Assembly: GCA_041686955.1 (NCBI GenBank)
Contig: JAWLCV010000007.1
Coordinates: forward strand, 1-64,000
Length of the DNA stretch: 64,000 nt
Source of the DNA: UBA7803 sp041686955
GTDB lineage: Bacteria > Pseudomonadota > Gammaproteobacteria > Pseudomonadales > Azotimanducaceae
Direction: 5' to 3'
Below, in pieces: positions 41,757 through 49,228 of the stretch. How positions within the stretch are numbered: the first letter of the stretch is position 1; each line of letters starts with the position of its first letter. The translations under genes were made by a program, and so were the position numbers. Under the pieces are notes generated by a model, which was not told where the DNA came from, did not search any database, and saw nothing but the letters and a program-made list of their open reading frames with translations.

Positions 41757-42360
41757 TGAAGCCCGGGACGTGCTGCTGCGGCAGCTCGACGAGGCGGCGG
41801 CCCCGGAAATCCGGCGGGACCTGGACAGCCACCTGGACGCCTGCCGCGAATGCCGGACCACGGCGGACGACATCGCCGTCATGCGCGCGCGGGCGCGGGT
41901 CTGGCACGAGGTGGTGCCGCCGCCCTGGAATCCGGCCCCGGGCCTCGCGGAAACGCCGCGGCACGCTGGCCGTCCGTCGGCCGCGGGCTGGAGAGCAGCA
42001 CTGCTGCGCTGGCTGCCACCGCTGGCGAGCGGCGCGGCGCTGCTGCTCGCCCTGGCCGCCTGGTTGAACCCTGCCGCTGCCCCCGAAGCCGGAGCCGGTC
42101 CCCTGCCGGGCGCCGATGCAGCGGCCGGAAACGCCAGCGTGGCGGAGCTGCTGCAAGCGGCCCGCGAGGAACGCCGGCAGGAGCTGGAGGCGCTGAGCAC
42201 GCTGCTGAAGGCGGAGATGGACCGCCGCGACCTGGCGACTCAGCAGAGCCTGAAGTACGTCATCGTCCACCAGATCGAGAGCCAGCGCGAGCTCGACCGG
42301 CTGCGCGGGCGGCTCCAGCCGGCAGCAGCCGCCGGGCCTGCGGGCCGGGAGTCCCTGTGA
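41746..42360 (+). CDS. zinc-finger anti-sigma factor, membrane-anchored
   Basis: A 204-residue protein. The N-terminal ASD motif reads RCDEARDVLLRQLDE...HLDACRECR, i.e. the H-x3-C-x2-C zinc pattern of anti-sigma factors. One membrane segment (LPPLASGAALLLALAAWL, about 89-107) follows an Arg/Pro-rich linker, and the periplasmic part is helical (ELLQAAREERRQELEALST and a C-terminal coiled coil). It should hold the ECF sigma factor inactive at the membrane. Overlap with the sigma gene upstream and with the next gene downstream (GTGA) indicates a three-gene operon. Confidence 0.85.
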   Translation: MRCDEARDVLLRQLDEAAAPEIRRDLDSHLDACRECRTTADDIAVMRARARVWHEVVPPPWNPAPGLAETPRHAGRPSAAGWRAALLRWLPPLASGAALLLALAAWLNPAAAPEAGAGPLPGADAAAGNASVAELLQAAREERRQELEALSTLLKAEMDRRDLATQQSLKYVIVHQIESQRELDRLRGRLQPAAAAGPAGRESL

Positions 42361-43238
42361 ACGCCGCCTCGACCCGCCGGCAGTTGTGCGCCGTGCTCGG
42401 CGCCGCGCTCCTGCTTCTGCCGCCGGTCACTTCGGGCGCGCCGGCGCCCGCCGCCTCCCGGGACCCGGAAGGCTACCCGGCCATGCGCCGGGAGCTTCGG
42501 ATCGGCGCCGACGTGATGCGCGCAGCGCTGGCCGAGAGCCTGCCGGAGAGCCTGCGCGTGGACCGGGTGGAAGCCGGCTATCTGGTCGAACAGGGGGTTC
42601 TGGTGCTCGTCGAGCTGACCCGCCCCTGGCTCCGCCTGCAGGACGGCCGCGTGCGCATCGACCCGGAGACCGCCCGGCTGGAAGACATTCCCGACATGAT
42701 CCACGACATTCTGGCGGAGCTCGACCTGGGCCTCACCCCCCATCAGCAGGAAGAGCTCGAGGAGCTTCGGGCGATCCGCGAGTCGGCGCGGGCGGTCCGT
42801 GCCGAGCAGCGTGCGCTGCGCGCCGAGCTCCGGGAACGGCGTCGCGCCCTGCTGCGCGTGGAGGACGCCGAGACCGCCGCCGCAGTGGGAGCCGACATCG
42901 AGCGCCTGCGGGCGGAGCTGGAAGCGCTGAACCAGGAGGAGCTGGAGCTCGAGCGGGAGGCGGATGCCCTGCGGCGGGAGATGATCGAAGGCCTGCCGGC
43001 GGAGGAACCGGAGGCAGGCGTCGAGCCCACGACGGTGGACGACGCCGTGGCCCGGGCCGTCTGCGGCTACGGCGCCACCTTCCGGTCCGTTCCCGCGGAT
43101 CAGCGTCTCGACGTGGTGGTGCGGGAACCGGAGGTGACCCGCTACTACGTCTTCCGCATGGATCGGGTCCGCGCCTGCCAGGCGGGCGACATCGACGCCC
43201 AGGCGCTGTTGCGGCAGGGATACCGCTACGAATCCTGA
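42357..43238 (+). CDS. exported coiled-coil protein of the sigma/anti-sigma operon
   Basis: A 293-residue protein starting at GTG 42357, whose TGA-overlapping start couples it to the anti-sigma gene. A signal peptide (QLCAVLGAALLLLPPVTSGA) precedes a helical domain; residues about 130-220 form a long charged coiled coil (EELEELRAIRESARAVRAEQRALR, EALNQEELELEREADALRREM). The C-terminal part (VARAVCGYGATFRSVPADQRLDVVV...RVRACQAGDI) has two Cys that could be bridged. I do not recognise the family. Because the anti-sigma factor also ends in a periplasmic coiled coil, an interaction between the two is a reasonable guess. Confidence 0.75.
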   Translation: MNAASTRRQLCAVLGAALLLLPPVTSGAPAPAASRDPEGYPAMRRELRIGADVMRAALAESLPESLRVDRVEAGYLVEQGVLVLVELTRPWLRLQDGRVRIDPETARLEDIPDMIHDILAELDLGLTPHQQEELEELRAIRESARAVRAEQRALRAELRERRRALLRVEDAETAAAVGADIERLRAELEALNQEELELEREADALRREMIEGLPAEEPEAGVEPTTVDDAVARAVCGYGATFRSVPADQRLDVVVREPEVTRYYVFRMDRVRACQAGDIDAQALLRQGYRYES

Positions 43239-43245
43239 CGCGGGA

Positions 43246-44070
43246 TCACTCGACCTCGACGAGCTGCCGGTAGCTGCGCATGTGGCGGCGTGCCGCCAGC
43301 TCGTCGCCGAGGATCTCGAAGATGCGCGACAGATTGTAGTGAGCGTCGGGCACCGACGGCGCCCGCAGGTAATAGTCGGCTGCGGAATCCAGCTCGTTCA
43401 GCTCGTCGAATACGGTACCCAGGTTGTACAGCGCGAGCTGGTGCGTCGGCACCAGATCCACGGCCCGCTCGTAATGCCGCTTGGCGCGCCTGAGGTCGCC
43501 GCGCAACTGCAGCAGGCGGCCGAGATTGACATGGGCGTCCGCATTGCGCGGGTTCAGCTCGAGGGCCTTGACGTAGGCGTCCATGGCCCGGGGCGAGTTG
43601 GCCTCCTCCAGATCCAGGCCCAGGTTGTACCACTCGTCGCTGTCCAGGGTATCCGGTTCCCGCGCCACGATGAGGCTGCGATCCGACAGCCGCGCCACCG
43701 GCGGAGCCGTGGCCGCGCCACGAGCCCCGAAATCGAAATGGGTCTGCCCGGTTTCCGCCTCCCAGAGCAGATTGTCCTCGCGCACCATCACGTTGTTGCC
43801 GTCAACGTAGATGCGCACTCCGGTGAGCGCCCTTCTCGCACCCAGCCCGGCCCGCACCTGCAACAGGGCGCGCAGCGCCCGGCGGCTGGAAACCCGGGAC
43901 TCCATCAGGCTCTTGGCGGTGCGCAGCAGCACCACGTCCTGAAAGCCGAACACGTACTCGCCGCGGTCGTTGCGCCGGGGGGCCAGCAACGAGCGCCGGA
44001 CGAAGTGTCGTACCTGGGAGGGTGAGAGGCCGATGAGCTCTGAGACTTCGCTCGTGGTGTATCCGGTCAT
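43246..44070 (-). CDS. MerR-type HTH protein fused to TPR repeats
   Basis: A 274-residue protein starting at ATG 44070 (MTGYTTSEVSELIGLSPSQV). The N-terminal 70 residues are a MerR-like winged HTH (SEVSELIGLSPSQVRHFVRRSLLAPRRNDRGEYVFGFQDVVLLR). A linker with VYDGNNVMV-like strands (IYVDGNNVMVREDNLLWEAETGQTHFDF) follows, and from about 150 three to four TPR units (WYNLGLDLEEANSPRAMDAYVKALELNPRNADAHVNLGRLL and on). The promoter at 44123-44151 lies inside any longer reading, which supports this start. No metal-binding Cys of classical MerR sensors is seen; the TPR part may bind a protein. Target genes are unknown. Confidence 0.82.
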   Translation of the reverse strand: MTGYTTSEVSELIGLSPSQVRHFVRRSLLAPRRNDRGEYVFGFQDVVLLRTAKSLMESRVSSRRALRALLQVRAGLGARRALTGVRIYVDGNNVMVREDNLLWEAETGQTHFDFGARGAATAPPVARLSDRSLIVAREPDTLDSDEWYNLGLDLEEANSPRAMDAYVKALELNPRNADAHVNLGRLLQLRGDLRRAKRHYERAVDLVPTHQLALYNLGTVFDELNELDSAADYYLRAPSVPDAHYNLSRIFEILGDELAARRHMRSYRQLVEVE

Positions 44071-44122
44071 GGATGTGTCGTGGAGCCCCGTCTTTTCTGC
44101 TGCTTTGACGACGATCAATCCG

Positions 44123-44151
44123 ACTATAACGTAGGGTCGGGAGCCGCTCAA
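44123..44151 (-). promoter_or_regulatory. sigma-70 promoter for the MerR-TPR gene
   Basis: On the minus strand TTGAGC (44151-44146) and TATAGT (44128-44123) are separated by exactly 17 bases; the -10 matches at 5 of 6 positions and the -35 at 4 of 6. The distance to the ATG at 44070 is 52 bases. It is one of the best promoter matches in the window. Confidence 0.6.
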
Positions 44152-44183
44152 CTCGCGCGGGCGATCGGGCGCCGGAATAGACG

Positions 44184-45878
44184 CTAGAGCGACCGCTTGG
44201 CGGTGAGAGTGACCTCCACGCCGCTGGTTTTCGGGCCGTCCACCAGGGGAAAGGCCACGTCCAGGTGCACGATGCGGTCGCGCCGCGTCCGGGTGGATTC
44301 CAGCCGCAGCCCTATGCCTACGTTGCTGAGCACGCCGAAGTAGGATTCGTCACGTCCCCCGGGCACCCACGGCGGCGCCTCGTGCTCGTACCAGGCCCGG
44401 CCCACGTCGAGGAACGCAGCGGCCCCCAGCCGGAACATGCGGAACGGGTAGACGTCGGCGTAGTAGCGCTCCTCGATGGTCAGCAGGAACCGCCGGTCGC
44501 CGGTCTGATACCGGTTCGGGTAGCCGCGCAGGCCCTCCTCGCCCCCCAGGAGCAGCTGCCGATCCAGGGTCTGATTCCAGGCGAAGGTGGCGGAGCCGCG
44601 CACCAGGAGACTCCAGTCCTCGTCGTGGCTGTGGCGATACTCGGCCAGGAGATCGGCCACCACGTTCTCCCGGGCGTGATCCTCCAGGTCGTAGTAGCCG
44701 GACAGCGCCGCGGCGAAGGTGAAGAGCTGCCGCTCCCCCAGCCAGGCCGCGTCGGCGAAGGTGATCCTCCCCACCAGATGGTCGCCCGCCGGCGCCGACG
44801 CGCCGGCGAAGCCCAGCTCCAGGTACAGCCGGGTGCCCAACGCCACGTCCTCCGTGAGCTGCACCCGGTCCAGATTCGTCCGGGTCTGATATTCGTCCTC
44901 GATGCGCTCGTAGGCCACGAAGGGATAGGCGTACTCCCGGTCCGGAGGGGCGGCGCCGGGGAACGCCGCGACGAACTCCGCCGGAAAATCGAACTCGTAA
45001 TCCTCGTAGCCGTACCCGAACAGGAAGCGGTGCACGAACCGGTCCTGGCGCCCGGTGGAGAACCCGGCGGCGATCCGGGTCATCCGCGTTTCGGCGTCGT
45101 ACTCCCAGACCTCGTCGCTCAGGAAATAGAGCCCCTCGTCGCGGCTGAAGTGGTCGGCGGAGGTCAGGAAAGCGCGGCGGGTGTCCAGCGAAAAGAACGG
45201 CCGGTTCAGGCTGCCCGCCAGCCGCTCGCCGTCGTCGTTGTCCACCACCAGAACGTCGCCGGACCAGCGGCTGCCGCCGATGTTGGGGTCGGCGTAGAAC
45301 AGGTTCAGCCCGCGCCGGTCCTCGTCCTTCTCGAAGCCGATGGCCAGTTCCTTGCCCGAGCCCGCGAGATTGGTGTCGCCGAGCCCGAAGCCCACGTCGT
45401 TCTCGCCGCCCGAGCGCTGCAACGACACTCTCGGCTCCAGCGTCCAGACGTCCCGGGTGACCACGAACAGGTCCAGCACGTCGCCGCACAGCCGGCGGGG
45501 AATCACCCGGGCATCGTAAAGATACACCTTGGAGCGGAGGATCCGCTCCGCTTCCTCGAGGACCAGCTCGCTCACCGGTTCGCCGGGCACCACCGGCAGG
45601 ACGCTTCGCACCACCGCCTCCCGGGTGCGCACGTGATAGCGGTTGGCGGCCCGGTGGAGCCAGTTCTCCTCGCGTTCGAACACGTTCTGGCGCACCACGG
45701 CGATCTCGCCGAGACGGTAGGTCTCCCCCGCCGGCAGGTCGTGCCAGGCGTCGGACGGCGCTTCGAAATCGAAGGTCTCCAGATCCTCCCGCCCGAGGTC
45801 GGTGAGATCGCGACAACCCGGCGCCGCTGCCAGCGCAGCGGGAAACAGCAGCCATCCCAGCAGCAGAAATCTCAGCAT
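44184..45878 (-). CDS. BamA/TamA-superfamily outer membrane protein
   Basis: A 564-residue outer-membrane protein from ATG 45878 with a signal peptide (MLRFLLLGWLLFPAALAAAPG). After a roughly 100-residue linker, one POTRA-like domain (TREAVVRSVLPVVPGEPVSELVLEEAERILRSKVYLYDARVI) is followed by a beta-barrel of alternating aromatic strands. The superfamily's conserved loop-6 motif appears as LLLGGEEGLRGYPNRYQTG. The C-terminus ends in KRSL, without the terminal Phe of most Omp85 proteins. It is smaller than BamA (about 800) and TamA (577, three POTRA), so a surface-export or lipid-related role is possible. Function unknown. The sirtuin gene ends 19 bases upstream. Confidence 0.82.
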   Translation of the reverse strand: MLRFLLLGWLLFPAALAAAPGCRDLTDLGREDLETFDFEAPSDAWHDLPAGETYRLGEIAVVRQNVFEREENWLHRAANRYHVRTREAVVRSVLPVVPGEPVSELVLEEAERILRSKVYLYDARVIPRRLCGDVLDLFVVTRDVWTLEPRVSLQRSGGENDVGFGLGDTNLAGSGKELAIGFEKDEDRRGLNLFYADPNIGGSRWSGDVLVVDNDDGERLAGSLNRPFFSLDTRRAFLTSADHFSRDEGLYFLSDEVWEYDAETRMTRIAAGFSTGRQDRFVHRFLFGYGYEDYEFDFPAEFVAAFPGAAPPDREYAYPFVAYERIEDEYQTRTNLDRVQLTEDVALGTRLYLELGFAGASAPAGDHLVGRITFADAAWLGERQLFTFAAALSGYYDLEDHARENVVADLLAEYRHSHDEDWSLLVRGSATFAWNQTLDRQLLLGGEEGLRGYPNRYQTGDRRFLLTIEERYYADVYPFRMFRLGAAAFLDVGRAWYEHEAPPWVPGGRDESYFGVLSNVGIGLRLESTRTRRDRIVHLDVAFPLVDGPKTSGVEVTLTAKRSL

Positions 45879-45897
45879 GGACGACCCCGGGGGCGGC

Positions 45898-46752
45898 TCA
45901 GTCTCCGGCGCCACCGGTCACGGGCGCCCCCAGCGCCGCCGCCAGCGACGGCAGCAATTCGGCGCAGTCCGCGTCGGCCTTGCAGGCGAGCCAGGGGTCC
46001 GCGCGGGTGACGCCCTGGTTGACCGCCACCAGCGGAATGCCGAGCTCGTGGGCCCGGCGGCAGAACCGGAAGCTGGAATAGACCATGAGGGACGACCCGG
46101 CGATGAGCACCACATCCGCCGACTCTACCAGCGCGTAAGCCCGGGCGACACGATCCCGCGGGACCGAATCGCCGTAGAAGACCACATCGGGCTTCACGAG
46201 GCCTCCGCAGGTCCGGCACGAGGGTGTCCGGAACGCCGAGAGGTCGAGCTCGGCGCCCACGTCCGCATCGCCGTCCGGCGCCGCGGCGGCGGGAGCGCCC
46301 AGCACGAAGGCGTTCTCCGCCTCGAGCCACCGCTGCAATTCGGCGCGGGGGCTGCGGGCGCCGCAAGCGAGGCAGACCACCTCCGCCAGGGCTCCGTGCA
46401 GCTCGAGCACCCGGCGGTGGCCCGCCCGCTGATGCAGCCCGTCCACGTTCTGGGTGACGACGCCGGCGACGACGCCGATTCGCTCGAGTGCCGCCAGGGC
46501 GCGGTGCGCGGGATTCGGCCGGGCCCGCGCCATCACCGGCCAGCCCAGCATGCTGCGTGCCCAGTAACGGCGGCGGGCCGCCTCCTGGGTCAGGAACTCC
46601 TGCATCTGCACCGGCGGCGGGCGCTTCCAGCCGCCGGCTTCGTCCCTGTAGTCGGAGATCCCGGAGCGCGTGCTGCACCCGGCCCCGCTGATCACCAGCA
46701 CCCGGCGGCCGCCCGCCAGGCGCTCGAGGAGCTCGGGCGACGGCAGGCTCAT
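45898..46752 (-). CDS. NAD-dependent protein deacylase, sirtuin (SIRT4-like class II)
   Basis: A 284-residue Sir2 protein. Motifs: VISGAGCSTRSGISDYRDE (NAD loop), VVTQNVDGLHQRAG, the catalytic His in VLELHGALAEVVCL, the zinc ligands in CLACG and CRTCG, and LIAGSSLMVYSSFRFC with VAVNQG at the end. GCSTxSGI and the long zinc module insert are typical of SIRT4/class II sirtuins, whose activities include deacylation and ADP-ribosylation or lipoamidase. The ATG at 46752 overlaps the stop of the serine hydrolase gene by 4 bases, indicating co-transcription. Confidence 0.9.
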   Translation of the reverse strand: MSLPSPELLERLAGGRRVLVISGAGCSTRSGISDYRDEAGGWKRPPPVQMQEFLTQEAARRRYWARSMLGWPVMARARPNPAHRALAALERIGVVAGVVTQNVDGLHQRAGHRRVLELHGALAEVVCLACGARSPRAELQRWLEAENAFVLGAPAAAAPDGDADVGAELDLSAFRTPSCRTCGGLVKPDVVFYGDSVPRDRVARAYALVESADVVLIAGSSLMVYSSFRFCRRAHELGIPLVAVNQGVTRADPWLACKADADCAELLPSLAAALGAPVTGGAGD

Positions 46753-47936
46753 CGCCGCAGCCGATCCACGGCGCGCAGCGCGGCGCGGGCGATCAGCGGC
46801 ATGTTGCTGTTGCCCATGGGCGTGCCGGCGCCGTGGTTCTGGATCAGCGCCACCGCCAGATTCCGCGCCGGGTCGCAGAACCCGCCGCTGCCGCCGTAGC
46901 CGTAGTGCCCGAAGGCGGCGGGCGCACTGGCGCCCACGGTGAACACCCGGTGGTAGCCCATGCGCCAGTGCATGGGAACGAACAGCACCCGGTCGCGGCT
47001 GCGGCTGCGCACCTCGGCGATCTCGCGCACCCGCGCCTCGGACAGCAGGCGCACGCCGTCCAATTCGCCGCCGCCGGCGAGCATGGCGTACATCCGCGCC
47101 AGCGAGCGGGCCGTGAACTGGCCGTTGGCGGCGGGGATCACGGCGCGCACCGCCGCTTCCGTGTTCCAGTCGAAATCCTCGTCGAAGGGGTTGAGCGCGG
47201 CGCGGAATTCGCCGAGCTCCACGCCCATCCACCCCAGGGCCACTTCCGCGGCGTCGGCGAGGTACTGCTGCCATTCGGGACGGCTGCGGTTCGGCAGCGC
47301 CACTCCCCGGACCAGATCCGCGTGCCGGTACAGCTCGTTGTGCGGCATGCCGATGAACATGCCGTCCAGGCCGAGGGGATCCACCAGCTCTTCCTGCAGC
47401 ACCCGCTGCAGCGGCCGCCCGGCGATCTCCTCGATGAGGCCGCCCACCAGCCAGCCGTAGGTGAGCGCGTGATAACCGTGGGCCGCACCGGGCGGGTGCA
47501 CGGGATCGGCCTCGGCGATGCGCGACTTCATGTGCTCCCAGTCGAGCATCTCCCGCGGATGGGAGATGAGGCCCTCGATGCGGTACAGACCGGCTTCGTG
47601 GCACAGGGCCTGGCGGATGGTGATGCGCTCCTTGCCACGAGCCGCGAAGGCGGGCCAGTAGCGGGCAACGGGATCGTCGTAGCGGGCCCGGCCCTGATCC
47701 ACCAGGATGTGCAGCAGAGTGGAGACCACGCCCTTGGTGGTGGAGAAGGAGCAGGCCGTGGTTTCCTCCACCCAGGGGTTGCCCGCGGAATCGCGGTGGC
47801 CCCCCCAGACGTCCACTACCCTGCGGCCCCCGTGGTAGACGCAGACGGCGGAACCGGAGCGATGGTCCTTGGGGATCTGGCGAATCAGCGCGGACGCGAC
47901 GTCCGCGTAATCGGGATGCACGTAACCGTCGAGCAT
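46749..47936 (-). CDS. serine hydrolase, class C beta-lactamase-like fold, second copy
   Basis: A 395-residue protein with the S-x-x-K nucleophile in FSTTKGVVS, the Tyr motif in HGYHALTYGWLVGGLI and a late FGHYGYGGSGGF block in the KTG place. It begins VSMLDGYVHPDYADV-like, with ATG 47936 (MLDGYVHPDYADVASAL) as the most family-like start; an ATG at 47984 would add 16 residues. It belongs to the EstB/LACTB2-like esterases. It shares a transcript with the sirtuin. Compared with the enzyme at 32100-33275 it has the same size but clearly different sequence, so it is an old paralogue. Confidence 0.86.
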   Translation of the reverse strand: MLDGYVHPDYADVASALIRQIPKDHRSGSAVCVYHGGRRVVDVWGGHRDSAGNPWVEETTACSFSTTKGVVSTLLHILVDQGRARYDDPVARYWPAFAARGKERITIRQALCHEAGLYRIEGLISHPREMLDWEHMKSRIAEADPVHPPGAAHGYHALTYGWLVGGLIEEIAGRPLQRVLQEELVDPLGLDGMFIGMPHNELYRHADLVRGVALPNRSRPEWQQYLADAAEVALGWMGVELGEFRAALNPFDEDFDWNTEAAVRAVIPAANGQFTARSLARMYAMLAGGGELDGVRLLSEARVREIAEVRSRSRDRVLFVPMHWRMGYHRVFTVGASAPAAFGHYGYGGSGGFCDPARNLAVALIQNHGAGTPMGNSNMPLIARAALRAVDRLRR

Positions 47937-48091
47937 GATCGGGAATGAAATGGCGATGGCCGCAGTATCGCCCGCGGCCGCCATCTTCGCGACCCCGGGT
48001 TCGGTCCCGGGCGCCCGGGCCGCGGCGGCCGCGGCCGTGTTGCCGGCGGCGAGACGATGCCGGTATGCTCGGCAGCGACCAGGGAGGCCGT

Positions 48092-48301
48092 ATGCGATAC
48101 CTCGTCCAGTTTCTGGTTCCCGCCCTGATCTTCGTGGGCGTGGTTCTGCTGCTGACCCGCCAGCGTCAGCCCGGCGGCTCCGCCGACCCCGACCGCTCTG
48201 CACGATCCGGGTCCGACGTGGCGGCGTTCGTGATCATTCTGGCACTCGGCGCAGTCGTGGCCCTGGGCACCGGCTATCTGCTGACCTCGATTTGGGATTG
48301 A
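48092..48301 (+). CDS. small two-helix membrane protein
   Basis: A 69-residue protein from ATG 48092 with AGGGAGG 5 bases upstream. Two membrane helices (YLVQFLVPALIFVGVVLLL and AAFVIILALGAVVALGTGYLL) flank a short, Ser/Asp/Arg-rich loop. It lies 4 bases upstream of the TauD/TfdA dioxygenase gene and probably shares its transcript. No family can be named. The good ribosome binding site, the two clear helices and the tight spacing make it a real gene. Confidence 0.68.
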   Translation: MRYLVQFLVPALIFVGVVLLLTRQRQPGGSADPDRSARSGSDVAAFVIILALGAVVALGTGYLLTSIWD

Positions 48302-48305
48302 CCGC

Positions 48306-49145
48306 GTGAAGGTTGTACCTCGACCCTCCGGCTTCGGCGCCGCCATCACCGGCGTCGATCTCCGGAAACCGCTGACGCCGGCCGAGATTTCCGGGATCCG
48401 CCGGGCCTGGCTCGCCCATCAGGTGGTGTACTTCCCCGACCAGCCCATGGGCCACGAAGACCTCGAGCGCTTCACCCGCTATCTGGGTGACTGGGGACAC
48501 GACCCCTACGTGGCTCCCATCGACGGCCATCCCCACATCCTGGAGATTCGCCGCAACCCGGACGAACCGGTGGCGCCGTTCGGCGGGAGCTGGCACTCCG
48601 ACTGGTCGTTTCAGGAATGCCCGCCGTCGGCGACGATCCTGCACGGCAAAGTGATCCCGCCGGTCGGAGGCGATACCTGGTACGCCGACGGCTACGCCGC
48701 CTACGACGCGCTCGACCCGGACGAGCGGGCGGCGCTCGACGGTCTGACGGCCCTTCACAGCGCGCGCCGGCCGTACAGCCCCGAAGGTTATCGGGCCGGG
48801 CGCGGCGACGAGCGCAGCATGAGGATTCTGCCGAGCGACGACGCCTATCGGGTGCAGGAACATCCGCTGGTCCGCACGCACCCGGAAACCGGACGCAAGG
48901 CCCTGTGGGTGAACGCGGTCTACACGGTGGGCATCAAGGGGATGTCCGACGAGGAGGGCGGCGCGCTGGTGAAGCGCCTGTGCCGCCACGCCACCGAAGA
49001 GCGCTTCGTCTACAAGCACAAGTGGGCCGCCGACATGCTCACCATGTGGGACAACCGCTCGGTGCAGCACTGCGCCCAGGGCGGCTACGACGGTCATCTG
49101 CGGGTGATGCACCGGACGACGGTGGCCGGCGACCGGCCGTTCTGA
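48306..49145 (+). CDS. TauD/TfdA family Fe(II)/2-oxoglutarate dioxygenase
   Basis: A 279-residue protein from GTG 48306. The facial triad is visible: His and Asp in GGSWHSDWSF and the distal His in NRSVQHCAQGGYDG, with the 2-oxoglutarate-binding Arg in LRVMHRTTVAGDRPF. GFGAAITGVDLRKPLTPAE is the usual N-terminus. The family hydroxylates taurine, 2,4-D, alkyl sulfates, hypotaurine and many others; no sulfonate or herbicide genes are close. It is unclear whether the upstream membrane protein is linked to it. Confidence 0.88.
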   Translation: MKVVPRPSGFGAAITGVDLRKPLTPAEISGIRRAWLAHQVVYFPDQPMGHEDLERFTRYLGDWGHDPYVAPIDGHPHILEIRRNPDEPVAPFGGSWHSDWSFQECPPSATILHGKVIPPVGGDTWYADGYAAYDALDPDERAALDGLTALHSARRPYSPEGYRAGRGDERSMRILPSDDAYRVQEHPLVRTHPETGRKALWVNAVYTVGIKGMSDEEGGALVKRLCRHATEERFVYKHKWAADMLTMWDNRSVQHCAQGGYDGHLRVMHRTTVAGDRPF

Positions 49146-49228
49146 GACCGCCCACCCACGAGTGACCCAGCGCCGGCCGGGGTCCGCTCGGGGGACGACC
49201 AACAGCCTGCCGGCCGTCGGGAGACTTC

